From an uncultured Ruminococcus sp. (lineage in GTDB: Bacteria; Bacillota; Clostridia; Lachnospirales; Lachnospiraceae), in the NCBI GenBank assembly GCA_904418845.1, contig CAJFQC010000007.1, forward strand, positions 1-64,000: 64,000 nucleotides of DNA, in the 5' to 3' direction. Both the position numbers and the translations under genes were made by a program. This document shows positions 52,633 through 61,471 of this stretch, in pieces. The first letter of the stretch is position 1. Each line of letters opens with the position of its first letter. Under the pieces are notes generated by a model. It had not been told where the DNA came from and searched no databases. It saw only the letters and a program-made list of their open reading frames with translations.

Positions 52633-54581
52633 GTCAGGGATTTTTGCCTGTCAGCAGGGCAGACATGGAAGAGAGAGGTTGGGATCAGGTAGATTTTGCC
52701 TATGTGATCGGGGATGCTTATGTAGATCATCCGTCTTTCGGACATGCCATCATCAGCCGTCTCCTTGAGGCAAGGGGATACCGAGTGGGGATCATCTCAC
52801 AGCCCGACTGGAGAGATCCGGAGAGCATCGACGTCTTTGGCAGACCAAGGCTGGGGTTCCTTGTATCCGCGGGAAATATGGATTCCATGGTGAATCATTA
52901 TTCTGTTTCCAGGAAACGCAGGAGAAGCGACGCTTATACACCGGGCGGGGAGGTGGGAAGACGCCCGGATTACGCCTGTGTGGTGTACGGCAATCTGATC
53001 CGCCGGACATACAAGGACACACCGGTCATCTTAGGAGGGATCGAGGCAAGTCTTCGAAGGATGGCTCATTACGACTACTGGTCGGACCGTATCAAAAGAT
53101 CGGTCCTTCTTGATTCCGGGGCGGACATCATTTCCTACGGGATGGGAGAGCGTTCTGTCATAGAGATCGCGGAGGCTTTGGATGCCGGCATCCCGGCAGA
53201 AGAGCTGACATACATTGACGGTACAGTAGTCAAGGTAAAGGATAAGGCGAGGATCAGCGGCGCCGAGTTTCTCCCCTCCTATGAAGATCTGAAAGCGGAA
53301 AAGAAGAACTACGCCAGGAGCTTCTATACACAGTATATCAACACAGATGCTTTCAATGGGAAGCGTCTGGCGGAGCCATATTCCGATCATCTTTATGTAG
53401 TGCAGAATCCGCCGTCAAAACCGCTGTCCGTGATAGAGATGGATGATGTGTATGATCTTCCTTATATGAGGGCATATCACCCTTCTTATGAGGAAAAAGG
53501 CGGCATTCCCGCTGTGTCTGAGATCCGGTTCAGCCTCATCAGCAACAGGGGATGCTTCGGCGGATGCAGCTTCTGCGCACTGACCTTTCATCAGGGGCGG
53601 ATCGTTCAGGTCAGAAGCCATGAATCTCTTCTGAAAGAGGCGCAGCTTATTACAAAAGAGAAGGATTTTAAAGGGTATATCCATGACGTGGGCGGACCGA
53701 CGGCAAACTTCCGCCATCCGTCCTGTCAGAAGCAGACAGAACATGGTGTGTGCAGAAACAAACAGTGCTTATGGCCCCGGCCGTGCAGAAATCTGGACGC
53801 GGACCACAGCGACTATGTAGGTCTCTTAAAGAAACTGCGCAGCATCCCGGGAGTGAAGAAGGTGTTCATCCGTTCCGGCATACGGTTTGACTATCTGCTC
53901 GCGGATAAGAGAAATGAGTTTTTGCAGGAACTTTGCGAACACCATGTAAGCGGTCAGTTAAAAGTCGCCCCGGAGCATGTGTCAGATCAGGTGCTTTCTC
54001 TGATGGGAAAACCTGAAAACAGTGTCTATGAGGAGTTCATCCGGCAGTATAGGAAGATGAATGAGCGGCTCGGCAAGAAGCAGTATGTGGTGCCGTATCT
54101 GATGTCGTCTCATCCGGGTTCAACGTTAAAAGAAGCGGTGGAGCTTGCCGAATACTGCCGGGATCTGGGTTATATGCCGGAGCAGGTGCAGGACTTTTAT
54201 CCCACGCCGTCCACCCTCTCTACGTGTATGTATTATACAGGACTTGATCCAAGGAACATGAAACCGGTCTATGTGCCAAAGAGTCCCCGCGAGAAGGCGA
54301 TGCAGAGAGCATTGATCCAGTACCGGGATCCGAAGCTTTACGATCTGGTTGAAGAGGCTCTTAAGAAGGCGGGAAGGACAGACCTGATCGGGTACGGGCA
54401 GAAGTGTCTCATCCGACCGAGGAAGGGCAGAGCATATGAGAGTGCAAAGAACCGTACAGGATCTGCTGACAGGAGAACAGGAAAGGCAAAAGGACACACA
54501 GAGTCAGGAGTGCACAGGAAAAACGGAAATACTGTAAGAAAGAAGAAAAAGACAATACGCAATATCCATAAAAAGAGATAG
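52629..54581 (+). CDS. YgiQ-family radical SAM protein
   Basis: A 650-residue radical SAM protein. An N-terminal B12-binding-like region (VIGDAYVDHPSFGHAIISRLLEARG) precedes the radical SAM core with the CxxxCxxC cluster motif CFGGCSFC, then a DUF3362-type C-terminal region and a very basic tail (about 600-650). ATG 52629 overlaps the upstream stop (ATGA) and gives MSQGFLPVSRADM; the ATG at 52614 is less likely. The reaction of the family is unknown. Confidence 0.9.
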   Translation: MSQGFLPVSRADMEERGWDQVDFAYVIGDAYVDHPSFGHAIISRLLEARGYRVGIISQPDWRDPESIDVFGRPRLGFLVSAGNMDSMVNHYSVSRKRRRSDAYTPGGEVGRRPDYACVVYGNLIRRTYKDTPVILGGIEASLRRMAHYDYWSDRIKRSVLLDSGADIISYGMGERSVIEIAEALDAGIPAEELTYIDGTVVKVKDKARISGAEFLPSYEDLKAEKKNYARSFYTQYINTDAFNGKRLAEPYSDHLYVVQNPPSKPLSVIEMDDVYDLPYMRAYHPSYEEKGGIPAVSEIRFSLISNRGCFGGCSFCALTFHQGRIVQVRSHESLLKEAQLITKEKDFKGYIHDVGGPTANFRHPSCQKQTEHGVCRNKQCLWPRPCRNLDADHSDYVGLLKKLRSIPGVKKVFIRSGIRFDYLLADKRNEFLQELCEHHVSGQLKVAPEHVSDQVLSLMGKPENSVYEEFIRQYRKMNERLGKKQYVVPYLMSSHPGSTLKEAVELAEYCRDLGYMPEQVQDFYPTPSTLSTCMYYTGLDPRNMKPVYVPKSPREKAMQRALIQYRDPKLYDLVEEALKKAGRTDLIGYGQKCLIRPRKGRAYESAKNRTGSADRRTGKAKGHTESGVHRKNGNTVRKKKKTIRNIHKKR

Positions 54582-54627
54582 GAATAAAGAAAGACAGGCA
54601 AAGCCAGGAAAGGATCGGAGGTCAGGC

Positions 54628-55407
54628 ATGGAAAGACAGAAAAAGATCGCAGTCGTGACAGGAGCTTCATCGGGAATAGGGAGGGAGTTCGTCCGGCAGA
54701 TAGGCTATTTTTACCGGGATTTAGATGAGATATGGGTCATCGCCAGGAGAAGGGGGCGGCTGGAGCAGCTTAGAGAAGAGAGCAGGCTTCCTCTTCGGAT
54801 CTTTGAGGGCGATCTGATGAAAAAGCAGGTGTATAAGGAGTATCATAACGCCCTGCGGGAACTGTCGCCGGATGTGCGTATGCTGGTCAACGGCGCAGGA
54901 TTTGGGAAAAGCGGAACATTTACGGACATTGCCGGAAAAGGAAAGAAACTCCAGACAGATATGGTGGACTTAAACTGCCGCGCTCTGACGCGCATGACGC
55001 AGATGACACTGCCTTGGATGGGAAGAGGAAGCCGCATTCTCAATCTTGCCTCCGCCGCGGCGTTCTGTCCGCAGCCGGGATTTGCAGTGTACGCTGCTAC
55101 AAAATCCTATGTGCTTAGCTTTTCCAGAGCGCTGGGAGCAGAGTTAAAAAGCAGCGGCATCTATGTGACCGCTGTCTGCCCGGGACCGGTGGATACAGAG
55201 TTTTTCATTGTCAGCGGAGAGCTGGCCGGCCCGCTTAAGAAGCTGTCGCTTGCAAAGGCTCCCAATGTGGTGCATAAGGCGTTGAAAGACAGCAGGAAAA
55301 AGCGTCCGCTGTCTGTATACGGGGCGGCGATGAAAGCGGCAAGAGCAGGGGCGAAGCTTGTTCCACACGGACTGATACTGAATGTGGAGGAGTTATTTAC
55401 AAGATGA
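54628..55407 (+). CDS. Short-chain dehydrogenase/reductase
   Basis: A 259-residue classical SDR. The cofactor motif TGASSGIG (residues about 11-18), LVNGAGFG (NAG-like), catalytic Ser in LNLASAAAF, YAATK (YxxxK, here Tyr and Lys) and PGPVDTEFF are in order. The Arg pair after strand 2 (ARRRGRLEQL) suggests NADPH. The substrate is unknown; DltE/YqjQ-like ketoreductases are similar. It is coupled to the next gene by ATGA. Confidence 0.9.
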   Translation: MERQKKIAVVTGASSGIGREFVRQIGYFYRDLDEIWVIARRRGRLEQLREESRLPLRIFEGDLMKKQVYKEYHNALRELSPDVRMLVNGAGFGKSGTFTDIAGKGKKLQTDMVDLNCRALTRMTQMTLPWMGRGSRILNLASAAAFCPQPGFAVYAATKSYVLSFSRALGAELKSSGIYVTAVCPGPVDTEFFIVSGELAGPLKKLSLAKAPNVVHKALKDSRKKRPLSVYGAAMKAARAGAKLVPHGLILNVEELFTR

Positions 55408-55982
55408 GAAAAGCGCAGAAGGGTTCGCCCGGTTATCTGGACTATAAGAAAAAAATTGAGATCATAAGAACGGTTGTTTACTTTGGCATTGTGACTGCGG
55501 TTTTTCTGCTGGGATATTTTCAGACAGGGACAAGACTGAACCTGCTTACCGTAGTGGCGGTTCTCGGATGTCTTCCCGCCTCAAAGGCGCTGGTAGGGGT
55601 TATCGCAAGGCTTCCCCATTCTTCTGTCGAGAGGGGCACAGCAGAGGAGATTACTGCAAAAACAGGACATCTTACAGTCTGTTATGATATGGTGATCACC
55701 AGCAAAAATGACATCATGCCTGTGGACTGTATCGTGATCTCCGGTCACAATGTATTCGGGTATACCCGCTCAAAAAAGGTGGACCTGAAAACTTTAAGCA
55801 GCTATATCCGGACAATGCTCACGGCAAATGGCTTCGACGGGCTGTCAGTGAAGGTGCTCAATGAATACAAACCCTTCCTTACAAGAGCGGAGGGGCTTGA
55901 CAATATCGCGGCAGTGGAGAAGGAAGACACAAAGGAAGCAGAAGAAGCAATAAGGAATGTGATCCTGAGTATTTCACTGTAA
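55404..55982 (+). CDS. Conserved two-helix membrane protein of unknown function
   Basis: A 192-residue protein. Residues 22-41 and 46-65 form two close membrane helices; the remaining 125 residues form a soluble alpha/beta domain (VCYDMVITSKNDIMPVDCIVISG, YTRSKKVDLKTLSSYIRTML, FDGLSVKVLNEYKPFLTR). I do not recognise the family. The domain pattern suggests a compact nuclease- or ligand-binding-like fold, but no catalytic motif stands out. Translational coupling to the SDR gene. Confidence 0.65.
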   Translation: MRKAQKGSPGYLDYKKKIEIIRTVVYFGIVTAVFLLGYFQTGTRLNLLTVVAVLGCLPASKALVGVIARLPHSSVERGTAEEITAKTGHLTVCYDMVITSKNDIMPVDCIVISGHNVFGYTRSKKVDLKTLSSYIRTMLTANGFDGLSVKVLNEYKPFLTRAEGLDNIAAVEKEDTKEAEEAIRNVILSISL

Positions 55983-56032
55983 GCTCTGCATGGGCAGAAT
56001 CAATAGAAACTAAGACAGAAACGAGGCGGCAC

Positions 56033-57019
56033 ATGAAAGAACTTTGTATCCGCGCGAACGAAGCCGGACAGCGTCTGGACAAATTCCTGGGGAAATACAT
56101 GGATCAGGCGCCGAAAAGCTTCTTATACAAAATGATGAGAAAGAAAAATATCGTCCTCAACGGGAAAAAAGCGTCAGGAAATGAGATGCTTTCCGAGGGA
56201 GATGTGGTGAAGCTTTTTCTTGCGGAGGAGACGATTCGGAAATTTTCATGCTTGCGGAAAACTCCCATTCAAAAGAATGTCGGGCGGCAAAATATAAGGC
56301 TTGATATCATATATGAGGATGAGCATACGCTTTTCATCAATAAGCCTGTGGGAATGCTCTCCCAGAAGGCGAAACCAGAGGATGTCTCTCTTGTAGAACA
56401 TCTGACGGCATATCTGCTTGCAAGCGGGCAGATCACAGAAGAGGAACTGCAGACCTTTCGCCCGTCGGTCTGCAACAGGCTGGACCGCAACACAAGCGGT
56501 ATCGTGGCAGCGGGAAAATCCCTAGCGGCTCTTCAGGAATTGACGGAGATGTTCCGGGAGCGCACGGTGAAGAAGTATTATCTGTGTCTCGTAAAGGGAA
56601 TTGTGACAGAAAAGAAGCGGATCGGCGGATATCTTTTAAAGAATGAAAAAACAAACACCGTATCCATACAGAGCCAAAAAAGCGGCGGGGCCTCTTTGAT
56701 CGAGACGGAGTACTGTCCGGCTGCTTCAGGCGGCGGGTTTACTTTATTGGAAGTTCATCTGATCACAGGAAAGACACATCAGATCCGGGCCCATCTTGCC
56801 TCGCAGGGACATCCCATCGCGGGGGATCCGAAGTACGGCGACCGTTCGGTTAATGAACGGCTTAAGAAAGAGTATGGGCTTAAAAGCCAGCTTCTGCATT
56901 CCGCCAGGTTATGTATGCCGGAATGTAAAGGAGCGCTTGCGGCGTTGTCCCGCAAAGAGATTACAGCGCCGGTTCCCGCGCTGTTCCGGACAATATGCAC
57001 AGACAAAGGAGTAATGTGA
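56033..57019 (+). CDS. RluD/RluC-family pseudouridine synthase
   Basis: A 328-residue enzyme. An N-terminal S4 domain (NEAGQRLDKFLGKYM..., about 1-65) is followed by the synthase domain with IYEDEHTLFINKPVGML, VCNRLDRNTSGIVAAGKS (catalytic Asp in RLDRxTSG) and GKTHQIRAHLASQGHPIAGDPKYGD. It makes pseudouridine in 23S rRNA or a related target; the precise site is unknown. recU follows one base after the stop. Confidence 0.93.
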   Translation: MKELCIRANEAGQRLDKFLGKYMDQAPKSFLYKMMRKKNIVLNGKKASGNEMLSEGDVVKLFLAEETIRKFSCLRKTPIQKNVGRQNIRLDIIYEDEHTLFINKPVGMLSQKAKPEDVSLVEHLTAYLLASGQITEEELQTFRPSVCNRLDRNTSGIVAAGKSLAALQELTEMFRERTVKKYYLCLVKGIVTEKKRIGGYLLKNEKTNTVSIQSQKSGGASLIETEYCPAASGGGFTLLEVHLITGKTHQIRAHLASQGHPIAGDPKYGDRSVNERLKKEYGLKSQLLHSARLCMPECKGALAALSRKEITAPVPALFRTICTDKGVM

Positions 57020-57020
57020 T

Positions 57021-57554
57021 ATGGCCACATGGAACTCAAGAGGTCTAAGAGGTTCCACGCTGGAGGAATTTATCAATCATACAAATGAGCGCTATATGGA
57101 GATGGGACTTGCCCTGATCCAGAAGATCCCCACCCCAATCACTCCGGTGAATATCGATCAGGCAAGCCGGCATATTACGCTGGCCTATTTTGACAAGATC
57201 AGTACCGTGGATTATATAGGAGCTGTTCAGGGGATTCCTGTATGTTTTGACGCCAAGGAGTGCAGTGTAGACACATTCCCGCTTCAGAATGTGCACGGGC
57301 ATCAGATCGACTTTATGGAGAAGTTTGAAGGCCAGGGCGGGATTTCATTTCTGCTGATTTACTATACCGGCAGAGAAGAACTCTACTATATGAGATACCG
57401 GCAGATACGTAAGTTCTGGGAACGGGCGCAGCAGGGCGGGCGCAAAAGCATCCGCTTTGAAGAACTGGAGCCGGACTGGTTCTTTGCACTTAAGCAGGGG
57501 TACCTGGTCCCCTACCTGGATATGATACAAAAAGACCTGGATATGAGGGATTGA
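57021..57554 (+). CDS. recU: Holliday junction resolvase RecU
   Basis: A 177-residue endonuclease. RGLRGSTLEEFINHTNERYMEMGLALIQKIPTPI-type start, TVDYIGAVQGIPVCFDAKEC (metal-binding Asp, Glu and Lys of the nuclease fold), SVDTFPLQNVHGHQIDFM and GGISFLLIYY are diagnostic. It takes the RuvC role in Firmicutes, complementing RuvAB at 31103-32800. It is slightly short for the family (about 200). Its stop codon overlaps the -35 element of the his promoter. Confidence 0.92.
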   Translation: MATWNSRGLRGSTLEEFINHTNERYMEMGLALIQKIPTPITPVNIDQASRHITLAYFDKISTVDYIGAVQGIPVCFDAKECSVDTFPLQNVHGHQIDFMEKFEGQGGISFLLIYYTGREELYYMRYRQIRKFWERAQQGGRKSIRFEELEPDWFFALKQGYLVPYLDMIQKDLDMRD

Positions 57555-57579
57555 CAGAGAGGAGGAAACTCCGTATAAT
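57551..57579 (+). promoter_or_regulatory. Perfect consensus sigma-A promoter of the his operon
   Basis: TTGACA at 57551-57556, exactly 17-bp spacer, TATAAT at 57574-57579. The -35 hexamer contains the recU stop codon. The leader is only about 43 bases and shows no T-box or His-codon leader peptide. Confidence 0.93.
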
Positions 57580-57628
57580 TACAAGGGCAATTTAATGTGT
57601 TAGCATGATAAAGTGAAAGGAGAGCCGC

Positions 57629-58879
57629 ATGGAACAAAAACTTCATACACCGGAAGGCGTAAGGGATATTTACAACAAAGAATGCGAGACGAAACTGGCG
57701 CTCCAGAAGAAGCTGAGCAAAGTATTGCATCTGTATGGATATCAGGATATACAGACGCCTACATTTGAATATTACGAGGTGTTCCGAAAAGAAATCGGTT
57801 CCACCTCGACACAGGAACTTTATAAGTTCTTTGACAGAGAAGGAAATATCCTGGCGCTTCGCCCGGATATCACTCCGTCTGTCGCTAGGGCGGCAGCAAC
57901 TCTGTTCGAGGGCGAGGAGAAGCCGATTCGTCTCTGCTATGCCGGAAATACATTTATCAACCATTCCAGCTATCAGGGAAGATTAAAGGAGAACACCCAG
58001 CTCGGCGCGGAGCTGATCGGACTGGACGCCGTGGAGGCGGATGCAGAGATGATCGCCATGGTCGCAGACGGGTTAAAGCAGGTAGGCCTTAAAGAGTTTC
58101 AGGTGAGCCTCGGACATGTGGATTTTGTCAGGAGCCTGATGGAAGCGGCAGGACTTGAAGAGGAAGAAAGCTGTGAGATCCGTACCCTTATTACGAACCG
58201 GAATTTTTTCGGTGTGGAGGAGATATTGGACGGGCGAAAAGTGAAATCAGAGATCAAAGAAGCTTTCCGTATTCTTCCGGAACTGACCGGGGGAGAAGAG
58301 GTATTGGGACAGGCGATGAAAGTGGCGCCGGACATCAAGGCCAAACATGCCGTCTTAAGGCTTGAGCATATTTTACGTCTGCTTAAATTATACGGGGCGG
58401 ATGATCACATCACTTTTGATCTGAGTATGAGCGGAAATTACGGATATTATACAGGCATTATTTTCCGCGTTTACACATATGGCACGGGAGATGCTGTTGT
58501 CAGAGGCGGACGCTATGACCATCTGCTGGGAAAATTCGGGAAAGACACCCCATCCATCGGATTCGCGATCATCGTAGATGAGCTGATGAGCGCTCTGGGA
58601 CGCCAGAAGATCCCTGTAGAGACGCTTCGGCGCAATCTCATTGTCTACACAGAAGCAACAGAGGAGCAGGCAGTATCCATGGCCTGTGATTTCCGAAAGA
58701 AAGGCCGGAATATCGAACTTCTGAAAAGAGAACCTGGGGAAGAGAGGGACGTGTATGAAAGCTATGGAAAGCGGACTTCTGCCGCGGCGATGCTGTATCT
58801 GCGGCACGATCAGAAGATCGAGATGGTAAATCTGGTCACGGGAGAGGAAAGGATTGTAGACACGAAGAACGGACATTAA
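57629..58879 (+). CDS. hisZ: ATP phosphoribosyltransferase regulatory subunit HisZ
   Basis: A 416-residue HisRS-like paralogue required with short HisG. The class II core is present ([49 protein letters not shown]-like [24 protein letters not shown]), but it lacks the anticodon-binding domain of true HisRS. It forms a hetero-octamer with HisG and mediates histidine feedback. AAAGGAG precedes the ATG. First gene of the operon. Confidence 0.93.
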   Translation: MEQKLHTPEGVRDIYNKECETKLALQKKLSKVLHLYGYQDIQTPTFEYYEVFRKEIGSTSTQELYKFFDREGNILALRPDITPSVARAAATLFEGEEKPIRLCYAGNTFINHSSYQGRLKENTQLGAELIGLDAVEADAEMIAMVADGLKQVGLKEFQVSLGHVDFVRSLMEAAGLEEEESCEIRTLITNRNFFGVEEILDGRKVKSEIKEAFRILPELTGGEEVLGQAMKVAPDIKAKHAVLRLEHILRLLKLYGADDHITFDLSMSGNYGYYTGIIFRVYTYGTGDAVVRGGRYDHLLGKFGKDTPSIGFAIIVDELMSALGRQKIPVETLRRNLIVYTEATEEQAVSMACDFRKKGRNIELLKREPGEERDVYESYGKRTSAAAMLYLRHDQKIEMVNLVTGEERIVDTKNGH

Positions 58880-58892
58880 AGGAGCATCGTCT

Positions 58893-59537
58893 ATGAGATA
58901 TTTGACATTTGCCCTCACAAAAGGGCGGCTGGCGGACAAGACGCTGGATATGCTGGAAAAATCAGGCATTACCTGTGAGGAAATGAAGGATAAAGATTCC
59001 CGGAAGCTGATCTTTACCAACGAGAAATTGAAATTAAAGTTCTTTCTCGCCAAAGGGCCGGACGTGCCTACCTATGTAGAGTACGGCGCAGCGGATATCG
59101 GAGTGGCCGGCAGGGACACCATTATCGAAGAAGGCCGCAAGGTTCACGAGGTACTGGATCTGGGCTTTGGGAAATGCAGTATGTGCGTATGCGGATATGC
59201 TGAAACGGCAGAGCTTTTGCAGCACAGAGAGATGATCCGTGTCGCGACGAAATATCCGAAGATCGCGAAGGATTATTTTTATAATAAAAAGCATCAGACT
59301 GTGGAGATCATCAAGATGAACGGGTCCATCGAGCTCGCGCCTATCGTGGGGCTGTCAGAAGTGATTGTGGATATCGTGGAGACCGGTTCTACATTAAAAG
59401 AAAACGGACTTGTAGTGCTTGAGGAAGTATGTCCTCTGTCTGCCCGCATGATCGTCAATCCGGTGAGCATGCGGATGGAGAACGAGCGGATCAGACAGCT
59501 TATCACAGACTTACGGGAACTGCTCAGAGAAGAGTAG
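58893..59537 (+). CDS. hisG: ATP phosphoribosyltransferase, short form
   Basis: A 214-residue short HisG lacking the C-terminal regulatory domain, consistent with hisZ next to it. It joins ATP and PRPP in the first step of histidine synthesis. [28 protein letters not shown], and the PRPP loop [16 protein letters not shown] are present. Confidence 0.96.
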   Translation: MRYLTFALTKGRLADKTLDMLEKSGITCEEMKDKDSRKLIFTNEKLKLKFFLAKGPDVPTYVEYGAADIGVAGRDTIIEEGRKVHEVLDLGFGKCSMCVCGYAETAELLQHREMIRVATKYPKIAKDYFYNKKHQTVEIIKMNGSIELAPIVGLSEVIVDIVETGSTLKENGLVVLEEVCPLSARMIVNPVSMRMENERIRQLITDLRELLREE

Positions 59538-59556
59538 ACAGACGCAGGAGGAGAAC

Positions 59557-60852
59557 ATGAGGATCGAGAAACTGGATCAGGATACAAAGAAAAATCTGTT
59601 GGAAGACCTGTTAAAGCGCAGTCCAAACAGCTATGGAAAATACGAAGAGAGTGTCAAAGAGATACTGGACGCAGTCAGAGAACGCCGTGATGAAGCTCTG
59701 TTTGAATATACAAAGAAATTCGACGGAGCCGACATCAGCGCAGACAATATCCTTGTGACGGAAGAGGAGGTCAGAGAGGCATATGAGGCAGTGGATCAGG
59801 GGCTGTTAGAGGTGATCCGCAAAGCTCTTGTCAATATCCGCGTCTACCACGAGAAGCAGATGCAGTACAGTTGGTTTGACAGTAAGCCGGACGGCACGGT
59901 GCTCGGTCAGAAAGTAACTGCTCTGCAGAGAGTGGGCGTCTATGTGCCGGGCGGGAAAGCGGCTTATCCGTCGTCCGTTCTCATGAATGTCATGCCTGCC
60001 AAAGTAGCCGGGGTAGAGGAGATCATCATGGTGACCCCGCCGGGAAAGGACAGCAGGGTCACGCCGACGACTCTTGTGGCGGCGAAAGAAGCCGGAGTGG
60101 ACAAAGTATACAAAGCCGGCGGCGCTCAGGCTATCGGCGCTCTGGCTTACGGTACAGAGAGCATACCCAAAGTGGATAAAATCGTAGGGCCGGGCAACAT
60201 CTATGTGGCGCTGGCCAAAAAGGCAGTATACGGACATGTAAGCATTGATTCCATCGCCGGACCAAGCGAGATCCTTGTTCTTGCCGATGAGACAGCGAAC
60301 CCGCGCTATGCGGCGGCGGATCTTCTCTCACAGGCAGAGCATGACGAACTGGCAAGCGCGATCCTTGTGACGACAAGCATGGAGCTTGCCGGGAAGGTAT
60401 CCGAGTGGACAGAGCGTTTCACAAAAGAGCTTTCCAGAGGAGAGATCATACAGAAGTCTCTGGATAATTATGGACATATCCTCGTGGCGGACAGTATGGA
60501 AGATGCCATTGAGGCGGCGAATGAGATTGCTTCCGAGCATCTGGAGATCATGACAGCCAATCCCTTTGAAGTCATGACAAAGATCCGCAACGCAGGCGCG
60601 ATCTTCATTGGAGAATACTCCAGCGAGCCGCTGGGAGATTATTTTGCGGGACCGAACCATGTGCTGCCGACAAACGGCACGGCGAAGTTCTTCTCCCCGC
60701 TGTCAGTGGATGACTTTATCAAGAAATCAAGCATCATCTCTTATTCAAGAGAGGCGTTGGAAAAGATACACACCGATATCGAGCGGTTTGCCGAGGCAGA
60801 ACACCTGACAGCCCACGCTAATTCTGTCAGGGTTCGGTTTGACGGGAAGTAG
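59557..60852 (+). CDS. hisD: Histidinol dehydrogenase
   Basis: A 431-residue zinc enzyme for the last two oxidations of histidine synthesis. GVYVPGGKAAYPSSVLMNVMPA-type start, KIVGPGNIYVALAKK, SIAGPSEILVLAD, LLSQAEHD (zinc ligands) and the catalytic His region FAGPNHVLPT are present. GGAGGAG precedes the ATG. Confidence 0.97.
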   Translation: MRIEKLDQDTKKNLLEDLLKRSPNSYGKYEESVKEILDAVRERRDEALFEYTKKFDGADISADNILVTEEEVREAYEAVDQGLLEVIRKALVNIRVYHEKQMQYSWFDSKPDGTVLGQKVTALQRVGVYVPGGKAAYPSSVLMNVMPAKVAGVEEIIMVTPPGKDSRVTPTTLVAAKEAGVDKVYKAGGAQAIGALAYGTESIPKVDKIVGPGNIYVALAKKAVYGHVSIDSIAGPSEILVLADETANPRYAAADLLSQAEHDELASAILVTTSMELAGKVSEWTERFTKELSRGEIIQKSLDNYGHILVADSMEDAIEAANEIASEHLEIMTANPFEVMTKIRNAGAIFIGEYSSEPLGDYFAGPNHVLPTNGTAKFFSPLSVDDFIKKSSIISYSREALEKIHTDIERFAEAEHLTAHANSVRVRFDGK

Positions 60853-60866
60853 GGAGGTGCAGGGAA

Positions 60867-61457
60867 ATGGACAGAAGGATCGGAAGCTGTACGAGAACAA
60901 CAAAGGAAACGGATATCAGCCTGACTATCAATCTTGACGGACAGGGAAAAAACCGAATCGACACAGGGATACAGTTCTTTGACCATATGCTGGACGGTTT
61001 TGCCCGACACGGGCTCTTTGACCTTGAGATAAAGGTAAATGGAGATATCGAGGTGGACAGCCATCACACCATAGAGGATGTGGGCATCGTTCTCGGGCAG
61101 GCGATCGCGAAGGCTCTTGGAGAGAAAGCCGGGATCAGAAGATACGGATACTTTATTCTGCCCATGGACGAGACACTGGCGCTGTGCGCTGTGGATCTCT
61201 CCGGGCGTCCATATTTAAAATACAGCGCGGACTTTACCGTGCCCAGGATGGGAACGATGGATACGGAGATGGTGAGAGAATTCTTCTATGCTGTCTCTTA
61301 CGGCGCGGCGATGAATCTCCATGTGAAGATCATGGAGGAGGGCAACAACCATCACATGGCAGAGGCGATGTTCAAGGCATTTGGAAAGGCTCTTGACATG
61401 GCTGTCTCCATGGAGCCCAGGATAAAAGAAGTATGGTCTACAAAAGGAACACTCTGA
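60867..61457 (+). CDS. hisB: Imidazoleglycerol-phosphate dehydratase
   Basis: A 196-residue monofunctional HisB. FFDHMLDGFARHG, DSHHTIEDVGIVLGQA and GNNHHMAEAMFKAFGKAL carry the metal-binding His/Glu sets of the duplicated half-domains. No histidinol-phosphatase domain is attached, as usual in Firmicutes. Confidence 0.97.
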   Translation: MDRRIGSCTRTTKETDISLTINLDGQGKNRIDTGIQFFDHMLDGFARHGLFDLEIKVNGDIEVDSHHTIEDVGIVLGQAIAKALGEKAGIRRYGYFILPMDETLALCAVDLSGRPYLKYSADFTVPRMGTMDTEMVREFFYAVSYGAAMNLHVKIMEEGNNHHMAEAMFKAFGKALDMAVSMEPRIKEVWSTKGTL

Positions 61458-61471
61458 AAGGAGACAGATAC

